Notes under the pieces: model-generated | What the model was told of the DNA's origin: nothing | What the model saw: the letters and a program-made list of their open reading frames with translations, nothing else | Database searches by the model: none | Translations under genes and position numbers: made by a program | DNA from: Candidatus Bathyarchaeota archaeon | Lineage (GTDB): Archaea > Thermoproteota > Bathyarchaeia > Bathyarchaeales > Bathycorpusculaceae | Direction: 5' to 3' | NCBI GenBank assembly: GCA_025058315.1 | Contig: JANXET010000001.1 | Span: 62,001-126,000 of the forward strand | DNA length: 64,000 bases | Shown here: piece by piece, positions 18,183-27,221 of the stretch | Layout of the letters: each line of letters begins with the position of its first letter | How positions within the stretch are numbered: position 1 is the stretch's first letter

Positions 18183-19712
18183 TCATAAACCCTCCTCACC
18201 TAGAGGGCTCAAATTTTTAAAGCTTTCGGGGGGTATAGCCTCAGAAGATAGGTGAGATCTTACGATTGAATTCAGTCTTTTGAAAGCTTTTCTAATTTTA
18301 CGACGCATCCTTGCGAGATTAAGCTTTGCCGAAGCCAAAATTTCTTTACGGTTACTAATCATTCTTTCAACTTCAGCAGGCGAAGGCCCCCCACGTACAC
18401 TATAATTTTCAACAATTTTCGCCAGATTCACAGCGTTTGTGACATCTCCATTTTTAACATTCAATTTTAAACCAAATTTTTCTGCGGTTTTATTCAAAAG
18501 CTCTGCATTCACATCAGTAAGGGGGGAGTTGCCAGCAAGTAATTCTCTCACAAGTGAGCCAACAATTCTATGGGATGTTCTGAAAGGAACCTTGTATTTT
18601 CTGACAAGCATATTTGCAAGCTCTGTGGCTGCTAAGAATGTGTAACAATCCTTAAGAATGGATTCTTTATTAACATTTAGACCTGCAATGAGGCTGGAGA
18701 GCATTTCAACAGATTCCTGAATAATGTCTAGGGATTCCCATAGAACCGGAGTAACTTCTTGGAAGTCTAAGTTGTAACCTGACGGAAGAGCCTTTAACAT
18801 GGAAAAGGATGATACAAAGTTACCGAGAATTTGGCTCATTCTTGCACGAATTACTTCAAGAAGATCCGGATTCTTTTTTTGAGGCATTATACTGCTAGTT
18901 GACGAGAATTCGTCAGGAAGCTCAATTAAACTGAAATCTGATGATCCAAAGAGTATTAAGTCCTGAGCTAAACGACTTATGTCAACGGCCGTTACCGCCA
19001 TGGCGGCTATAGTTTCAACTACAAAATCTCGACTTCCAACAGCATCTAAGGAGTTTTCCACGATTCCCTCGAACCCCAGAAGCTCGGCAACTAGTTCCCT
19101 GTTTACGGGAAAGCTTGAAGTTGCCAAGGCCCCGGCACCCATCGGACATAGGTTAACCCGGGTATAGACCTCCTTTAAGCGTTGTAGGTCCCTACTGAAA
19201 CAATCAACAAAGGACAGAAGATAGTGTGCGAACGTTATGGGTTGGGCGGGTTGCATGTGAGTGTATCCTGGGAAGATTGTGTTTATATGGCGCATAGCAA
19301 GGTTAAGGAGTGCATCTTGAAGATTAACAATTGAATCCATTACATCGATTATTCTTTCGCGAAGTTCCATTCGGATAGCTGTTGCAACTTGGTCATTTCG
19401 ACTTTTTGCAATGTGAAGGTTGCCACCTACCTCTGGACCGCATAGTTCTAAAACTTTCTCCTCCAAGAGCATATGGACGTCTTCCACTAGAATGCGAGAT
19501 TTAACTTTTGGTTTTATTTTATTAAGAGCTTGTAGAAGCTTATTTCCGACATGTAGTTCGATTATTTTTTGCTCTGTAAGCATTATCACATGGGCTTGGT
19601 TTATTTTTATGATGGCCCAAGCTAGTCTCCGATCGCTTTGAAGGGAAGAAGTGAATTTAACTACTTCCTCTTTTACCTTAGAAATTCTTCCTCCTTGTAG
19701 AAGTTTAGACAT
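18183..19712 (-). CDS. argH: Argininosuccinate lyase
   Basis: The enzyme cleaves argininosuccinate to arginine and fumarate. The superfamily signature appears as STSSIMPQKKNPD near residue 275, with the substrate segments KSRNDQVATAIR and GYTHMQPAQPITFAHY upstream. At 509 residues it is somewhat longer than the usual 460, with extra residues at the C-terminus. Its start overlaps the argG stop by eight bases. It is second in the leftward arg-car operon. Confidence 0.96.
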   Translation of the reverse strand: MSKLLQGGRISKVKEEVVKFTSSLQSDRRLAWAIIKINQAHVIMLTEQKIIELHVGNKLLQALNKIKPKVKSRILVEDVHMLLEEKVLELCGPEVGGNLHIAKSRNDQVATAIRMELRERIIDVMDSIVNLQDALLNLAMRHINTIFPGYTHMQPAQPITFAHYLLSFVDCFSRDLQRLKEVYTRVNLCPMGAGALATSSFPVNRELVAELLGFEGIVENSLDAVGSRDFVVETIAAMAVTAVDISRLAQDLILFGSSDFSLIELPDEFSSTSSIMPQKKNPDLLEVIRARMSQILGNFVSSFSMLKALPSGYNLDFQEVTPVLWESLDIIQESVEMLSSLIAGLNVNKESILKDCYTFLAATELANMLVRKYKVPFRTSHRIVGSLVRELLAGNSPLTDVNAELLNKTAEKFGLKLNVKNGDVTNAVNLAKIVENYSVRGGPSPAEVERMISNRKEILASAKLNLARMRRKIRKAFKRLNSIVRSHLSSEAIPPESFKNLSPLGEEGL

Positions 19713-20916
19713 TTCTTCCGCCTTTAAGAGAATTTTTTAGGGCATTATATACCGTTGTAGGCAATCCCCAAAGTTCTATGAAGCCTTCAGCATATACTTG
19801 ATTGAAGCTTGTTTTTATGTTATAGTTTACTAGGTTTTGGCTGTAAATGGAGAACTTTGATGAGCGGCGGACAACACGTAATCCGCCCTTGTACAGTTTC
19901 ACATGGACTTTTCCATTAACACGTTCTTGCGTCTTATTTATGAATGCTTCCAGGTCTTCCTTCAGAGGGTCTAACCATAGGCCAGCATAAGCTAGAAAAG
20001 TCCATTGTGAATCGATTTGCTGTTTAAATAGAACTTCATGCCGTGTCAGAACCATCTTTTCGAGATCTTTATGCGCCTCTAAAATAACCGTTGCTGCAGG
20101 ACACTCGTAAACTTCTCGGGATTTAAGCCCAACAAGCCTGTCTTCGATATGGTCTATGCGGCCTACACCATTTCTTCCAGCGATTTTATTAAGCTCTCCG
20201 ATAAGTTTTACAGGATCTAATTCTTCTCCGTTTATAGCAATAGGAACCCCGTTTTCGAAGTCTATGGCAACATACTCTGGTTTTTCTGGCGCTTTTTCTG
20301 GTGAAACGGTCCACTCGAAAACCTCATCTGGGGGTTCATGATCAGGATCGTCCAGAATACCGCATTCAATAGCTCTGCCCCAGAGGTTTTGGTCGATGCT
20401 GTAGGGCTTATCTGAACAGGGTACTTCAATGCCTCTTTCCACAGCGTATTTTATTTCTTCTTCTCTTGTTAAACCCCATTCACGAACAGGGGCTATAATT
20501 TTGAGGTGGGGGGCTAGGGACTTTATCGTCACGTCAAAGCGGACCTGGTCGTTACCTCTTCCAGTGCAACCATGGGCAACGGCGCTTGCACCTTCTTTTA
20601 ACGCAATTTCTACAAGTTTCTGAGCAATCAAAGGCCGTGATAAGGCACTACTTAAAGGATATTTTCCCTCATATAGGGCGTTTGCTCTTATTGCCGGGTA
20701 AACATATTCTGTCACAAACTCCTTTTTTGCGTCTATGGAATAATGCTTTTTGGCGCCTACAGCTTTAGATCTCTTTTCGATCTCTTTCATGTCATCAAGT
20801 TGTCCTACATCTACAGTTACTGTTATCACTTCTGCACCATATTTCTCCTGTATCCATTTTGCCATCACAGATGTGTCTAATCCGCCTGAGTATGCTAATA
20901 CGACTGTTCCGGTTAT
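19705..20916 (-). CDS. argG: Argininosuccinate synthase, with likely ATA start
   Basis: ArgG joins citrulline and aspartate using ATP. The P-loop-like motif VVLAYSGGLDTSVMA must be translated for activity and is encoded at 20904-20860. No ATG, GTG or TTG lies in frame between the upstream stop (20958-20956) and this motif. The ATA at 20916 gives I/M-TGTVVLAYSGGLDTS, the standard N-terminus, and stands seven bases after a perfect GGAGGAGGT (20932-20924). The first ordinary start (GTG 20868) would delete the ATP site. The resulting 403 residues match the family. An error of ATG to ATA is the alternative. Confidence 0.88.
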   Translation of the reverse strand: MTGTVVLAYSGGLDTSVMAKWIQEKYGAEVITVTVDVGQLDDMKEIEKRSKAVGAKKHYSIDAKKEFVTEYVYPAIRANALYEGKYPLSSALSRPLIAQKLVEIALKEGASAVAHGCTGRGNDQVRFDVTIKSLAPHLKIIAPVREWGLTREEEIKYAVERGIEVPCSDKPYSIDQNLWGRAIECGILDDPDHEPPDEVFEWTVSPEKAPEKPEYVAIDFENGVPIAINGEELDPVKLIGELNKIAGRNGVGRIDHIEDRLVGLKSREVYECPAATVILEAHKDLEKMVLTRHEVLFKQQIDSQWTFLAYAGLWLDPLKEDLEAFINKTQERVNGKVHVKLYKGGLRVVRRSSKFSIYSQNLVNYNIKTSFNQVYAEGFIELWGLPTTVYNALKNSLKGGRNV

Positions 20917-21047
20917 TGCGCGTACCTCCTCCTGAATTTCTTTAGAACCGATTTTTAGCTATCTTTTAAACTTTGTGACTAAAATGTTACATAGTAAGCT
21001 TTAAATGTTCAAACTGATACAGCCCCCACGAACGAGGCAAAAATTTG
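20917..21047. promoter_or_regulatory. Divergent promoter region, argG operon and ACT-domain gene
   Basis: Leftward, a minus-strand AGTTTAAAAG box (20973-20964) would place transcription near 20942, ten bases before the GGAGGAGGT of argG. Rightward, GCTTTAAATG (20998-21007) would start a transcript near 21030, just before the ACT-domain gene. The shared region suggests common control, for instance by the ACT-domain protein, but no operator repeat is evident. Confidence 0.4.
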
Positions 21048-21626
21048 ATGACGACTGCCCAGAGAGTTAGAGATTACTTAAAGGATAGGCCTTACATACT
21101 GGAAGCTTTAGAAAAGAGTATAGTGAACCTAAGCGAGCTTTCAAGACAAATACAGAATGAATTGAAGATAGAGAGTTTACCCGCTGTGAAGGCTGCTTTA
21201 AGGAGATTTAAGGAGGAGCTGCAAAAGAGAAAACATAGGAGAGAGGAAAGAGTTCTTAAGCTTTTGAAAGAGAGCACAATAACTCTTCATGATGGTAAGG
21301 CTGTTGTGGTCACAACTAAGCCGACTGAGATTGAGGACAAGATAAGAGTGAGTTTAGAGGGCAAATTTGTTTATCTAGTGGAGAAAAATACACTGAATAA
21401 GATTACCAGCGCCCTACAAAAGCATACGGATTGTGTGATGATCATTATACATTCCCCAACTGAACTGGAAGCTACGCCAGGAGTTGTAGCATTCTTAACA
21501 ACACTTTTAGCAGAACAAAACATAAACATTATAGAGTTTATATCTTGCTGGACAGATACAATAATTGTGGTTGACAAGAAGGATAGTTTGAAGGCGTATG
21601 AAATTCTATCCAGCGTAGTTGGTTGA
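21048..21626 (+). CDS. ACT-domain protein with helical N-terminal region, possible regulator
   Basis: The first 85 residues are predicted helical and charged (LSELSRQIQNELKIESLPAVKAALRRF), resembling a winged-helix-like DNA-binding region. Residues about 110-192 look like an ACT ligand-binding domain (ATPGVVAFLTTLLAEQNINIIEFISCW). The family function is unknown to me. It sits between the arginine operon, from which it diverges, and the LysW operon, on which it converges, so an amino-acid-sensing regulator is a reasonable guess. The ATG at 21048 directly follows an in-frame TTG at 21045. Confidence 0.75.
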   Translation: MTTAQRVRDYLKDRPYILEALEKSIVNLSELSRQIQNELKIESLPAVKAALRRFKEELQKRKHRREERVLKLLKESTITLHDGKAVVVTTKPTEIEDKIRVSLEGKFVYLVEKNTLNKITSALQKHTDCVMIIIHSPTELEATPGVVAFLTTLLAEQNINIIEFISCWTDTIIVVDKKDSLKAYEILSSVVG

Positions 21627-21631
21627 GTATT

Positions 21632-22741
21632 CTAAGCTGACTCATGAGATTCGATCAGTTTGTTAATTGTTCTTTTATAAATTTCTATGCTGTCTAAATA
21701 CTCTCGGACAACTATATACTCATTTGCAGTATGACTTAATGCAGGATCACCTGGCCCATAAGTCACCACGGGCACATGGGTTTCTCTTCCAAAAATATTC
21801 ATATCACCAGTTCCAGTTTTGCGCAGAAGCATTGGCGTTCTACGTGTAACTTCTCTTATTGAACGTGAAAGTGCTTTAACGACTGGTGATTTAGCATCAG
21901 CCTCGAAGGGCTCCACAAAATCTATTACCTTAACTTTCACAGAAACTTTTGGGTTTGTTTTCTGATACTCCTCAATCACTTTATGGACTTCATTTATAAC
22001 TTGTGCAACGCTTAAATTGGGAGGGATGCGAAAGTCAAGGATTATTTGGCATTTCGAAGGCACTGTAGAGTTTCCTTTACCTCCTCTAATTCCGGTTAAG
22101 CAAGAGTCAAGCGTGTAGAAATGTCCACTATTCCCGCCCATTTTAGTAGCTGAACTGCTGATCTTTCGAATTTCATTCCATATTTCGATCGCCTTCTCGA
22201 CAGCACTTTCATAAAGCCAATGCGCCGCGGAATGCCCACCAATTGTCTTACAGGTTATTTCTATACGCAAGTCGCCTTTGTACCCGATTGTTATTTTATC
22301 AACACCGCTGGGTTCACCAAAAATGGCGTAGTCAACAGCAACCTTTTCTTTTAACAAATTTTTCACACCTTTGCTTGCACCTTCCTCGTCTACAACACTG
22401 GCAACTACTATCTTTGCTGTTTTTTCTTCTATGAATGCTGACGCTGCGATAATTAGTGCTGCCAACGATGCCTTAGCATCGACAGCCCCCCTTCCATATA
22501 TTTTGTTGCTTTCGATTCTTACAGGTATAAAGCCCGTTACGGTATCCATGTGTCCACAGAGCAATATGACAGGAGAACCTCTGCCCGCTTCGCCTATGAC
22601 ATTCCCAACATTGTCTTGTCTCACTTTAAATCCGTGTCTCCGCATTTCTTCGTATAAAAATTGTGAGATTTCCTTCTCTTTTCCTGATGGACTGTAGATG
22701 TCAAGCATTTTTGTAAGAAGGCGTACTGGATAATCTGTCAC
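21632..22741 (-). CDS. lysK: [LysW]-lysine / [LysW]-ornithine hydrolase
   Basis: This M20-family zinc peptidase releases lysine or ornithine from the LysW carrier. Metal-site motifs are CGHMDTV, GRGAVDAKASLAA, VVDEEGASKG and AIFGEPSG, in the correct order. A GTG start follows AGGAGGAAGAAA. It overlaps the end of lysJ by 41 bases, unusually long for this window, so the two are translationally coupled. It is the last gene of lysWXYZJK. Confidence 0.93.
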   Translation of the reverse strand: MTDYPVRLLTKMLDIYSPSGKEKEISQFLYEEMRRHGFKVRQDNVGNVIGEAGRGSPVILLCGHMDTVTGFIPVRIESNKIYGRGAVDAKASLAALIIAASAFIEEKTAKIVVASVVDEEGASKGVKNLLKEKVAVDYAIFGEPSGVDKITIGYKGDLRIEITCKTIGGHSAAHWLYESAVEKAIEIWNEIRKISSSATKMGGNSGHFYTLDSCLTGIRGGKGNSTVPSKCQIILDFRIPPNLSVAQVINEVHKVIEEYQKTNPKVSVKVKVIDFVEPFEADAKSPVVKALSRSIREVTRRTPMLLRKTGTGDMNIFGRETHVPVVTYGPGDPALSHTANEYIVVREYLDSIEIYKRTINKLIESHESA

Positions 22742-23921
22742 TTTCTTCCTCCTTCAAGATTGAATCAAGCACCGAGATAACTTGATCTATCTGATCCTTC
22801 TCTATAACTAGAGGAGGCAGGAACCTTAGAACGTTTTTACCAGCATCTAGAACTATGACCCCGCGGTCAAGAGCCTTCATGATAATAGATAAAACTTCAA
22901 ATTTGAATTCAACGCCTAACATCAGTCCTAAACCGCGGACTTCACGGATTAACCTATGTTTAGACTGTAGCTCCTGAAGTCTTTCCTTGAAATATTTACC
23001 AAGTACGGCAGCCCTTCCAGGAAGGCCTTCATCTAAAAGCACATCTATCGCAGCGCAGGCAGCTGCACAAACTAAGGGATTTCCGCCATAAGTTGTTGAA
23101 TGTTCTCCAATCTTAAGGCATTCCATAATATAGTCTCTTGCTATTGTTAGGCCTATAGGAAGCCCGCCTGCAACCGATTTTGCTGCGCAGAGAATATCGG
23201 GGGATATGTTCCAATGTTCACAAGCAAATATTTTTCCAGTTCTGCCGAATCCAGTCTGGACTTCGTCGAGAATTAACAGTATGCCCTTCTCCTTGCAAAT
23301 CTCATCTAGACCTTCCATAAATCCTTCAGGAGGAACTCTGATGCCGCCCTCGCCTCTTATGGGTTCCACAATTACAGCGGCTGTTCTATCGGTTAAAGCT
23401 TCCTTAATTTTCTCCAGATTATCTGGGGGTACATGCTTAAAGTCAGGGACTAAAGGCTTGAAGGGATCACGGTACTTTCTATCCCAAGTGGCGGACAATG
23501 CACCCATAGTTTTCCCGTGAAAAGCACCCATCATGGCAATTATCTCAGTCTTGCCTGTGAATTTTCTTGCCAATTTTATAGCACATTCGACAGCTTCAGC
23601 TCCACTGTTTGACAGAAAAACCTTGTTTAATCCTTTTGGGGCTATGCTTACTATTTTCTCCAGGAGCTTTGCCCTAACATCGTTGTAGAGAGACCCGTGA
23701 CAAGATATAAGACGTTCAGCTTGCCTTTTTATCGCCTCAACGACCTTTGGGTGACAATGCCCCACAACACATGTTCCATAACTTCCACCGCAGTCAATGT
23801 ATTCCTTACCGTTTACATCCCAGACTACGGCGCCTTTACCATGCGTAATAACTACTGGCCTTTTCGCATAAACATTGGCCATGAACTTATCTTCTGTTTC
23901 CATGATTAATTTTTCACTCAC
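22701..23921 (-). CDS. lysJ: [LysW]-aminoadipate semialdehyde / glutamate semialdehyde transaminase
   Basis: A class-III PLP aminotransferase acting on carrier-bound semialdehydes. SNSGAEAVECAIKLARKFTG, LILDEVQTGFGRTG and the catalytic lysine in ILCAAKSVAGGLPIG are intact. The GTG at 23921 overlaps lysZ by eight bases; an ATG six codons later (23903) is an alternative start. About ten C-terminal residues lie beyond the usual family end, in the overlap with lysK. Confidence 0.94.
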   Translation of the reverse strand: MSEKLIMETEDKFMANVYAKRPVVITHGKGAVVWDVNGKEYIDCGGSYGTCVVGHCHPKVVEAIKRQAERLISCHGSLYNDVRAKLLEKIVSIAPKGLNKVFLSNSGAEAVECAIKLARKFTGKTEIIAMMGAFHGKTMGALSATWDRKYRDPFKPLVPDFKHVPPDNLEKIKEALTDRTAAVIVEPIRGEGGIRVPPEGFMEGLDEICKEKGILLILDEVQTGFGRTGKIFACEHWNISPDILCAAKSVAGGLPIGLTIARDYIMECLKIGEHSTTYGGNPLVCAAACAAIDVLLDEGLPGRAAVLGKYFKERLQELQSKHRLIREVRGLGLMLGVEFKFEVLSIIMKALDRGVIVLDAGKNVLRFLPPLVIEKDQIDQVISVLDSILKEEESDRLSSTPSYKNA

Positions 23922-24723
23922 GCGTTATTACCGTCCCGCATGAATGTCTTATTGCAGAGGATACTGGAGAATTACAAAGGCCATTAGCTATTATAGCTTC
24001 GGGCACGCCCATGTTAACTGCTTCCATTGCTGCGTACACTTTGGTAATCATTCCTGGACCTATCTTCGTAAGAATCTTTTCAGTTTCAGATACAGTAAGC
24101 CGCGGAATAACTTCTCCTTCCAGTATTAGTCCATCAACATCTGTGAGTAGCACCAACCTGTCGGCTTTAATGAAACCCGCTACATAAGCCGCAGTCCTAT
24201 CAGCATCCACATTTAAAGGCTCATATTCTTCACTCAAGGCAACCGGAGCGATAACCGGGATGAATCCATTTTCTAAAATGATTTTTATCGGATGCGGATT
24301 TACTTCACTTATTTTACCACTGTATCCGCCATCTATAACCCTTTTTCGTCCACTATCGTCAACCACAATTATCTTCTTCTTCCTGTTTGCACGTATAAGA
24401 GCCCCATCTAAGCCTGAAAATCCAAACGCAGGGACACCGGCGCTTTGAAGCGCTAAAACCACTTGCTTGTTGATTTTTCCGGCAATAACCATCGTGTATA
24501 TTTCTACAGTTTCTCTGTCCGTATATCTGCTTCGGAACCCCTCAGGAGATGTGACAAATCTCTGTTCTTTACCGAGCTTAGAGGCTATTTCGGTTACTTC
24601 ATCGCCGCCGCCGTGAACAAGGACTATAGTGTTCTCCTGAAGGAGACTTTTTAGGTCTGGAATGAGCCCTGAGGATGTGATCTCCTTCGCAACATTTCCC
24701 CCTATCTTTACCACAATCAACAT
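23914..24723 (-). CDS. lysZ: [LysW]-aminoadipate / [LysW]-glutamate kinase
   Basis: An amino-acid kinase of the ArgB fold that phosphorylates the carrier-bound side chain. KIGGNV and VLVHGGGDEVTE near the N-terminus, NVDADRTAAYVAG near residue 180 and LLTDVDGLILEG near 200 are diagnostic. I chose ATG 24723, seven bases after GGTG and giving MLIVVKIGGNV. The in-frame start at 24747 adds eight atypical residues inside lysY. Confidence 0.93.
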   Translation of the reverse strand: MLIVVKIGGNVAKEITSSGLIPDLKSLLQENTIVLVHGGGDEVTEIASKLGKEQRFVTSPEGFRSRYTDRETVEIYTMVIAGKINKQVVLALQSAGVPAFGFSGLDGALIRANRKKKIIVVDDSGRKRVIDGGYSGKISEVNPHPIKIILENGFIPVIAPVALSEEYEPLNVDADRTAAYVAGFIKADRLVLLTDVDGLILEGEVIPRLTVSETEKILTKIGPGMITKVYAAMEAVNMGVPEAIIANGLCNSPVSSAIRHSCGTVITRE

Positions 24724-24727
24724 TTTG

Positions 24728-25780
24728 CTACACCGGATGGAATCCAACGCTTTCTAGTCCAGTTTTCTCGTCAACACCTAACATTAAGTTTAGACATTGA
24801 ACTCCTTGACCAGCAGCTCCCTTCATCAGATTATCTATTGCTGAAAAAACGACTAGACGTCTAGTGCGCGTGTCCAATTCAAATCCAATGTCGCAGAAAT
24901 TTGTTCCTATTACTATTTTGGGATCGGGCAGTTGATGTAACCCCTTTCTATATTTTACAATACGTATGAAAGGTTCCTTATCATAAGATAAGCGGAAAAT
25001 CTTCCAAACTTCGCTCAAAGGCAATTCTTTAGTGAGAAACACATGGATCGTTGAGAGGATGCCGCGCACCATGTTAACCGCATGAGGAGTGAATGAAACG
25101 GTTAAAAAGCTGCTGGATAGTAAATTAAGCTCCTGCTCAATTTCGGCGATATGCCTATGATCCACAACATTGTAGGGTCGAACGCCTCCAAATCTTTCAG
25201 GATGATGTGAAGCAAGAGAAGGCTTAGCTCCAGCCCCTGAAGATCCAATTTTTACATCGGCAATAATCCGGTTCTTTTCTATTAAGTTAGCCTTAACTAG
25301 AGGTGCTAAACCGAGTATCGTGGCTGTAGACATGCAGCCCGGGCAGGCTACTAGACGAGCATTTTTTATTTCTTCACGATGTAGCTCAGGTAAGCCATAT
25401 ACAGCTTCCTTTAGTAGCTCAGGATAAATATGTTCCCATCCATACCATTTGACATAATCTTCAGGGTTTTTTAATCTAAAATCAGCACTCATGTCGATTA
25501 CTTTTATGCCCATTTCAAGAAGTTTGTGAACTATTTTAACGGCGCTTCCATGGGGAACAGCCGTAAAAACAAGATCACAATTATTTTGAATATAGTTCAA
25601 GTTTAGAGGAGTGAACTTAAGTTGTGTTAATCCACGAAGGTTTGGATGAACCGTGAATATATATTCGCCAGCATACTTATCTGAAGTTGCGAGGACAACT
25701 TCTACCGTTGGATGGAAAAGTAGCAGTCTCAGCAGTTCTCCGCCAACATATCCAGAAGCACCAATTATTCCAACTCTCAT
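24728..25780 (-). CDS. lysY: [LysW]-aminoadipate / glutamate 6-phosphate reductase
   Basis: An ArgC-type NADPH dehydrogenase. GIIGASGYVGGELLRLL is the nucleotide site, the catalytic cysteine lies in LVACPGCMSTATILGLAPL near residue 150, and KIGSSGAGAKPS and HRHIAEIEQEL follow. ATG 25780 (MRVGIIGASG) stands five bases after GGTGA; upstream in-frame starts at 25792 and 25801 lack such a site. The 350 residues match the family. Confidence 0.94.
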   Translation of the reverse strand: MRVGIIGASGYVGGELLRLLLFHPTVEVVLATSDKYAGEYIFTVHPNLRGLTQLKFTPLNLNYIQNNCDLVFTAVPHGSAVKIVHKLLEMGIKVIDMSADFRLKNPEDYVKWYGWEHIYPELLKEAVYGLPELHREEIKNARLVACPGCMSTATILGLAPLVKANLIEKNRIIADVKIGSSGAGAKPSLASHHPERFGGVRPYNVVDHRHIAEIEQELNLLSSSFLTVSFTPHAVNMVRGILSTIHVFLTKELPLSEVWKIFRLSYDKEPFIRIVKYRKGLHQLPDPKIVIGTNFCDIGFELDTRTRRLVVFSAIDNLMKGAAGQGVQCLNLMLGVDEKTGLESVGFHPV

Positions 25781-25793
25781 TTTCCTCACCATG

Positions 25794-26972
25794 CTAATCA
25801 AAGATGCTTCTTGCGCATTTTAGCAGATATTCTGCAATGTTCGCTCCTGTAGCAAGTCTTGTTTGTTCCCAAAATTCAGGACATGAATTTGCTTCATGGA
25901 ATAGTATCTCGTGCTTACCTTTCTCAACACTTTCATTAATTATTTTCTTAATATTCTCATACGCTTCCAAACTTTTATACCTCCTGAAACTCTCCTCCAA
26001 GTTTTTATTCCACTCTGGAAAAGCCTTCTTTTTTGAAGGGTCACTTTTAACTTTTTTCACTTCTTGAAAAGCTTTGGCGAGTTTTTTAAGCTCGGCCATA
26101 ACATAAGTTTCGTTATTAAATTTGTTTTTATCCATCGGAACCATTGCATCTAGAGCTAAAACCCATGCGTCACATTTTCCGCTTATTATCACACCGCATC
26201 TTGAGGCTAATTCTCGGACATATAATGGGAGATCCACGTCTAGAACAAAGTTTCCCAGCGCGGTATTGGTTCTAAAGTCCTTGAGCCCCGCCCTGGCCAT
26301 AGCTTTAGGATGACAGTAAGGAGCCTTACCTTTCTCCTTTGAGACTATAATTCTTAGATCATAGAACCATTTTTGGATAAAATCTTGAGCAAGTATTCCC
26401 GCAGGGTTTATTATAGATGATTTCATAGACTTTACAGCGCTTAAAAGTTCTTCACGGTTTTTTGCAAGCTTAATACCTCTACCATGGGTTCCAGCGTCAG
26501 GCTTAATGACAATTGCCCCATCAAGAGATTGCTGCAACAGATCAACAATCTCTTCCTCGTTATGAATGCTTTTTCCATGCTTTGTTCTTTCTCTGGGATT
26601 ACATGGGATAAAAACCGTTCTAGGAACTTTAATTCCGCTTTTACTTAGGTGAAGCAACGTTCGAAATTTGCTAAAACATAAAAACTCAACATGTAGAGGA
26701 TTCAGAGCAGGCTTGTTTATCGCTTCCAGAAATGTAGCCGCCATAAGCCTTCGATTCTTACTTTGAACCCTATTTAATACAACTTTAATATCCTCCTTTA
26801 TTAGACCTGTATAATTATTTCCTTTACTTTGCACTTTGTATCCTTTATGATCTATTGTTATGGAAATTTTCCGGAAGGGTATGTAAACTAGATCTACACC
26901 CAACTCCTGGGCAGTTTGTTTAATTCCTATTTCATCCGTCTCGAGGTAATCACAAAGCAATCCAATAATCAT
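25794..26972 (-). CDS. lysX: LysX/ArgX-type [LysW] amino-acid ligase with an extra C-terminal insertion
   Basis: An ATP-grasp ligase of the RimK group, placed between lysW and lysY where LysX belongs, so it should attach aminoadipate or glutamate to the LysW C-terminus. AIVIKPDAGTHGRGIKLA, DLRIIVSK and FRTNTALGNF align with LysX motifs, and EILFHEANSCPEFWEQTR corresponds to the LysX EVN segment. It has 392 residues against about 280-290 for ordinary LysX; most of the extra is a charged, helical stretch at about residues 275-350 between the last two conserved motifs. Its early domain is also divergent. Confidence 0.82.
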   Translation of the reverse strand: MIIGLLCDYLETDEIGIKQTAQELGVDLVYIPFRKISITIDHKGYKVQSKGNNYTGLIKEDIKVVLNRVQSKNRRLMAATFLEAINKPALNPLHVEFLCFSKFRTLLHLSKSGIKVPRTVFIPCNPRERTKHGKSIHNEEEIVDLLQQSLDGAIVIKPDAGTHGRGIKLAKNREELLSAVKSMKSSIINPAGILAQDFIQKWFYDLRIIVSKEKGKAPYCHPKAMARAGLKDFRTNTALGNFVLDVDLPLYVRELASRCGVIISGKCDAWVLALDAMVPMDKNKFNNETYVMAELKKLAKAFQEVKKVKSDPSKKKAFPEWNKNLEESFRRYKSLEAYENIKKIINESVEKGKHEILFHEANSCPEFWEQTRLATGANIAEYLLKCARSIFD

Positions 26973-27044
26973 TTCTCAGCCTTCTTCTATAGAGCTAAAA
27001 TTGGAAATGAGACAGGGAGCTAGAGAGTTGGAAAACGGAGGTAG

Positions 27045-27221
27045 TTACTCTCCCCAATCCTCGCCCTCAAGCACCAGCTCCTTAACTTCCACAGTGCCTC
27101 CGTTCACTGTGACTATTTCGAGTTCAAGGCCGCAGCATGGACAGCTTAGAATTTCCCCTTGCATGACCTCTTCCGAGACGCTTAACTCTGAATCACAGTC
27201 AGGACATTTTGCAGTTTTCAT
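27045..27221 (-). CDS. lysW: LysW amino-group carrier protein
   Basis: This small acidic carrier of 58 residues has two CxxC pairs for zinc (CPDC and CPCC) and ends in the diagnostic EDWGE, whose terminal glutamate accepts the amino acid. ATG 27221 follows AGGTGA by eight bases; a longer in-frame reading to 27266 adds 15 residues with no carrier features. It heads the leftward lysWXYZJK operon. Only one carrier is seen, so it may serve both lysine and arginine synthesis. Confidence 0.93.
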   Translation of the reverse strand: MKTAKCPDCDSELSVSEEVMQGEILSCPCCGLELEIVTVNGGTVEVKELVLEGEDWGE

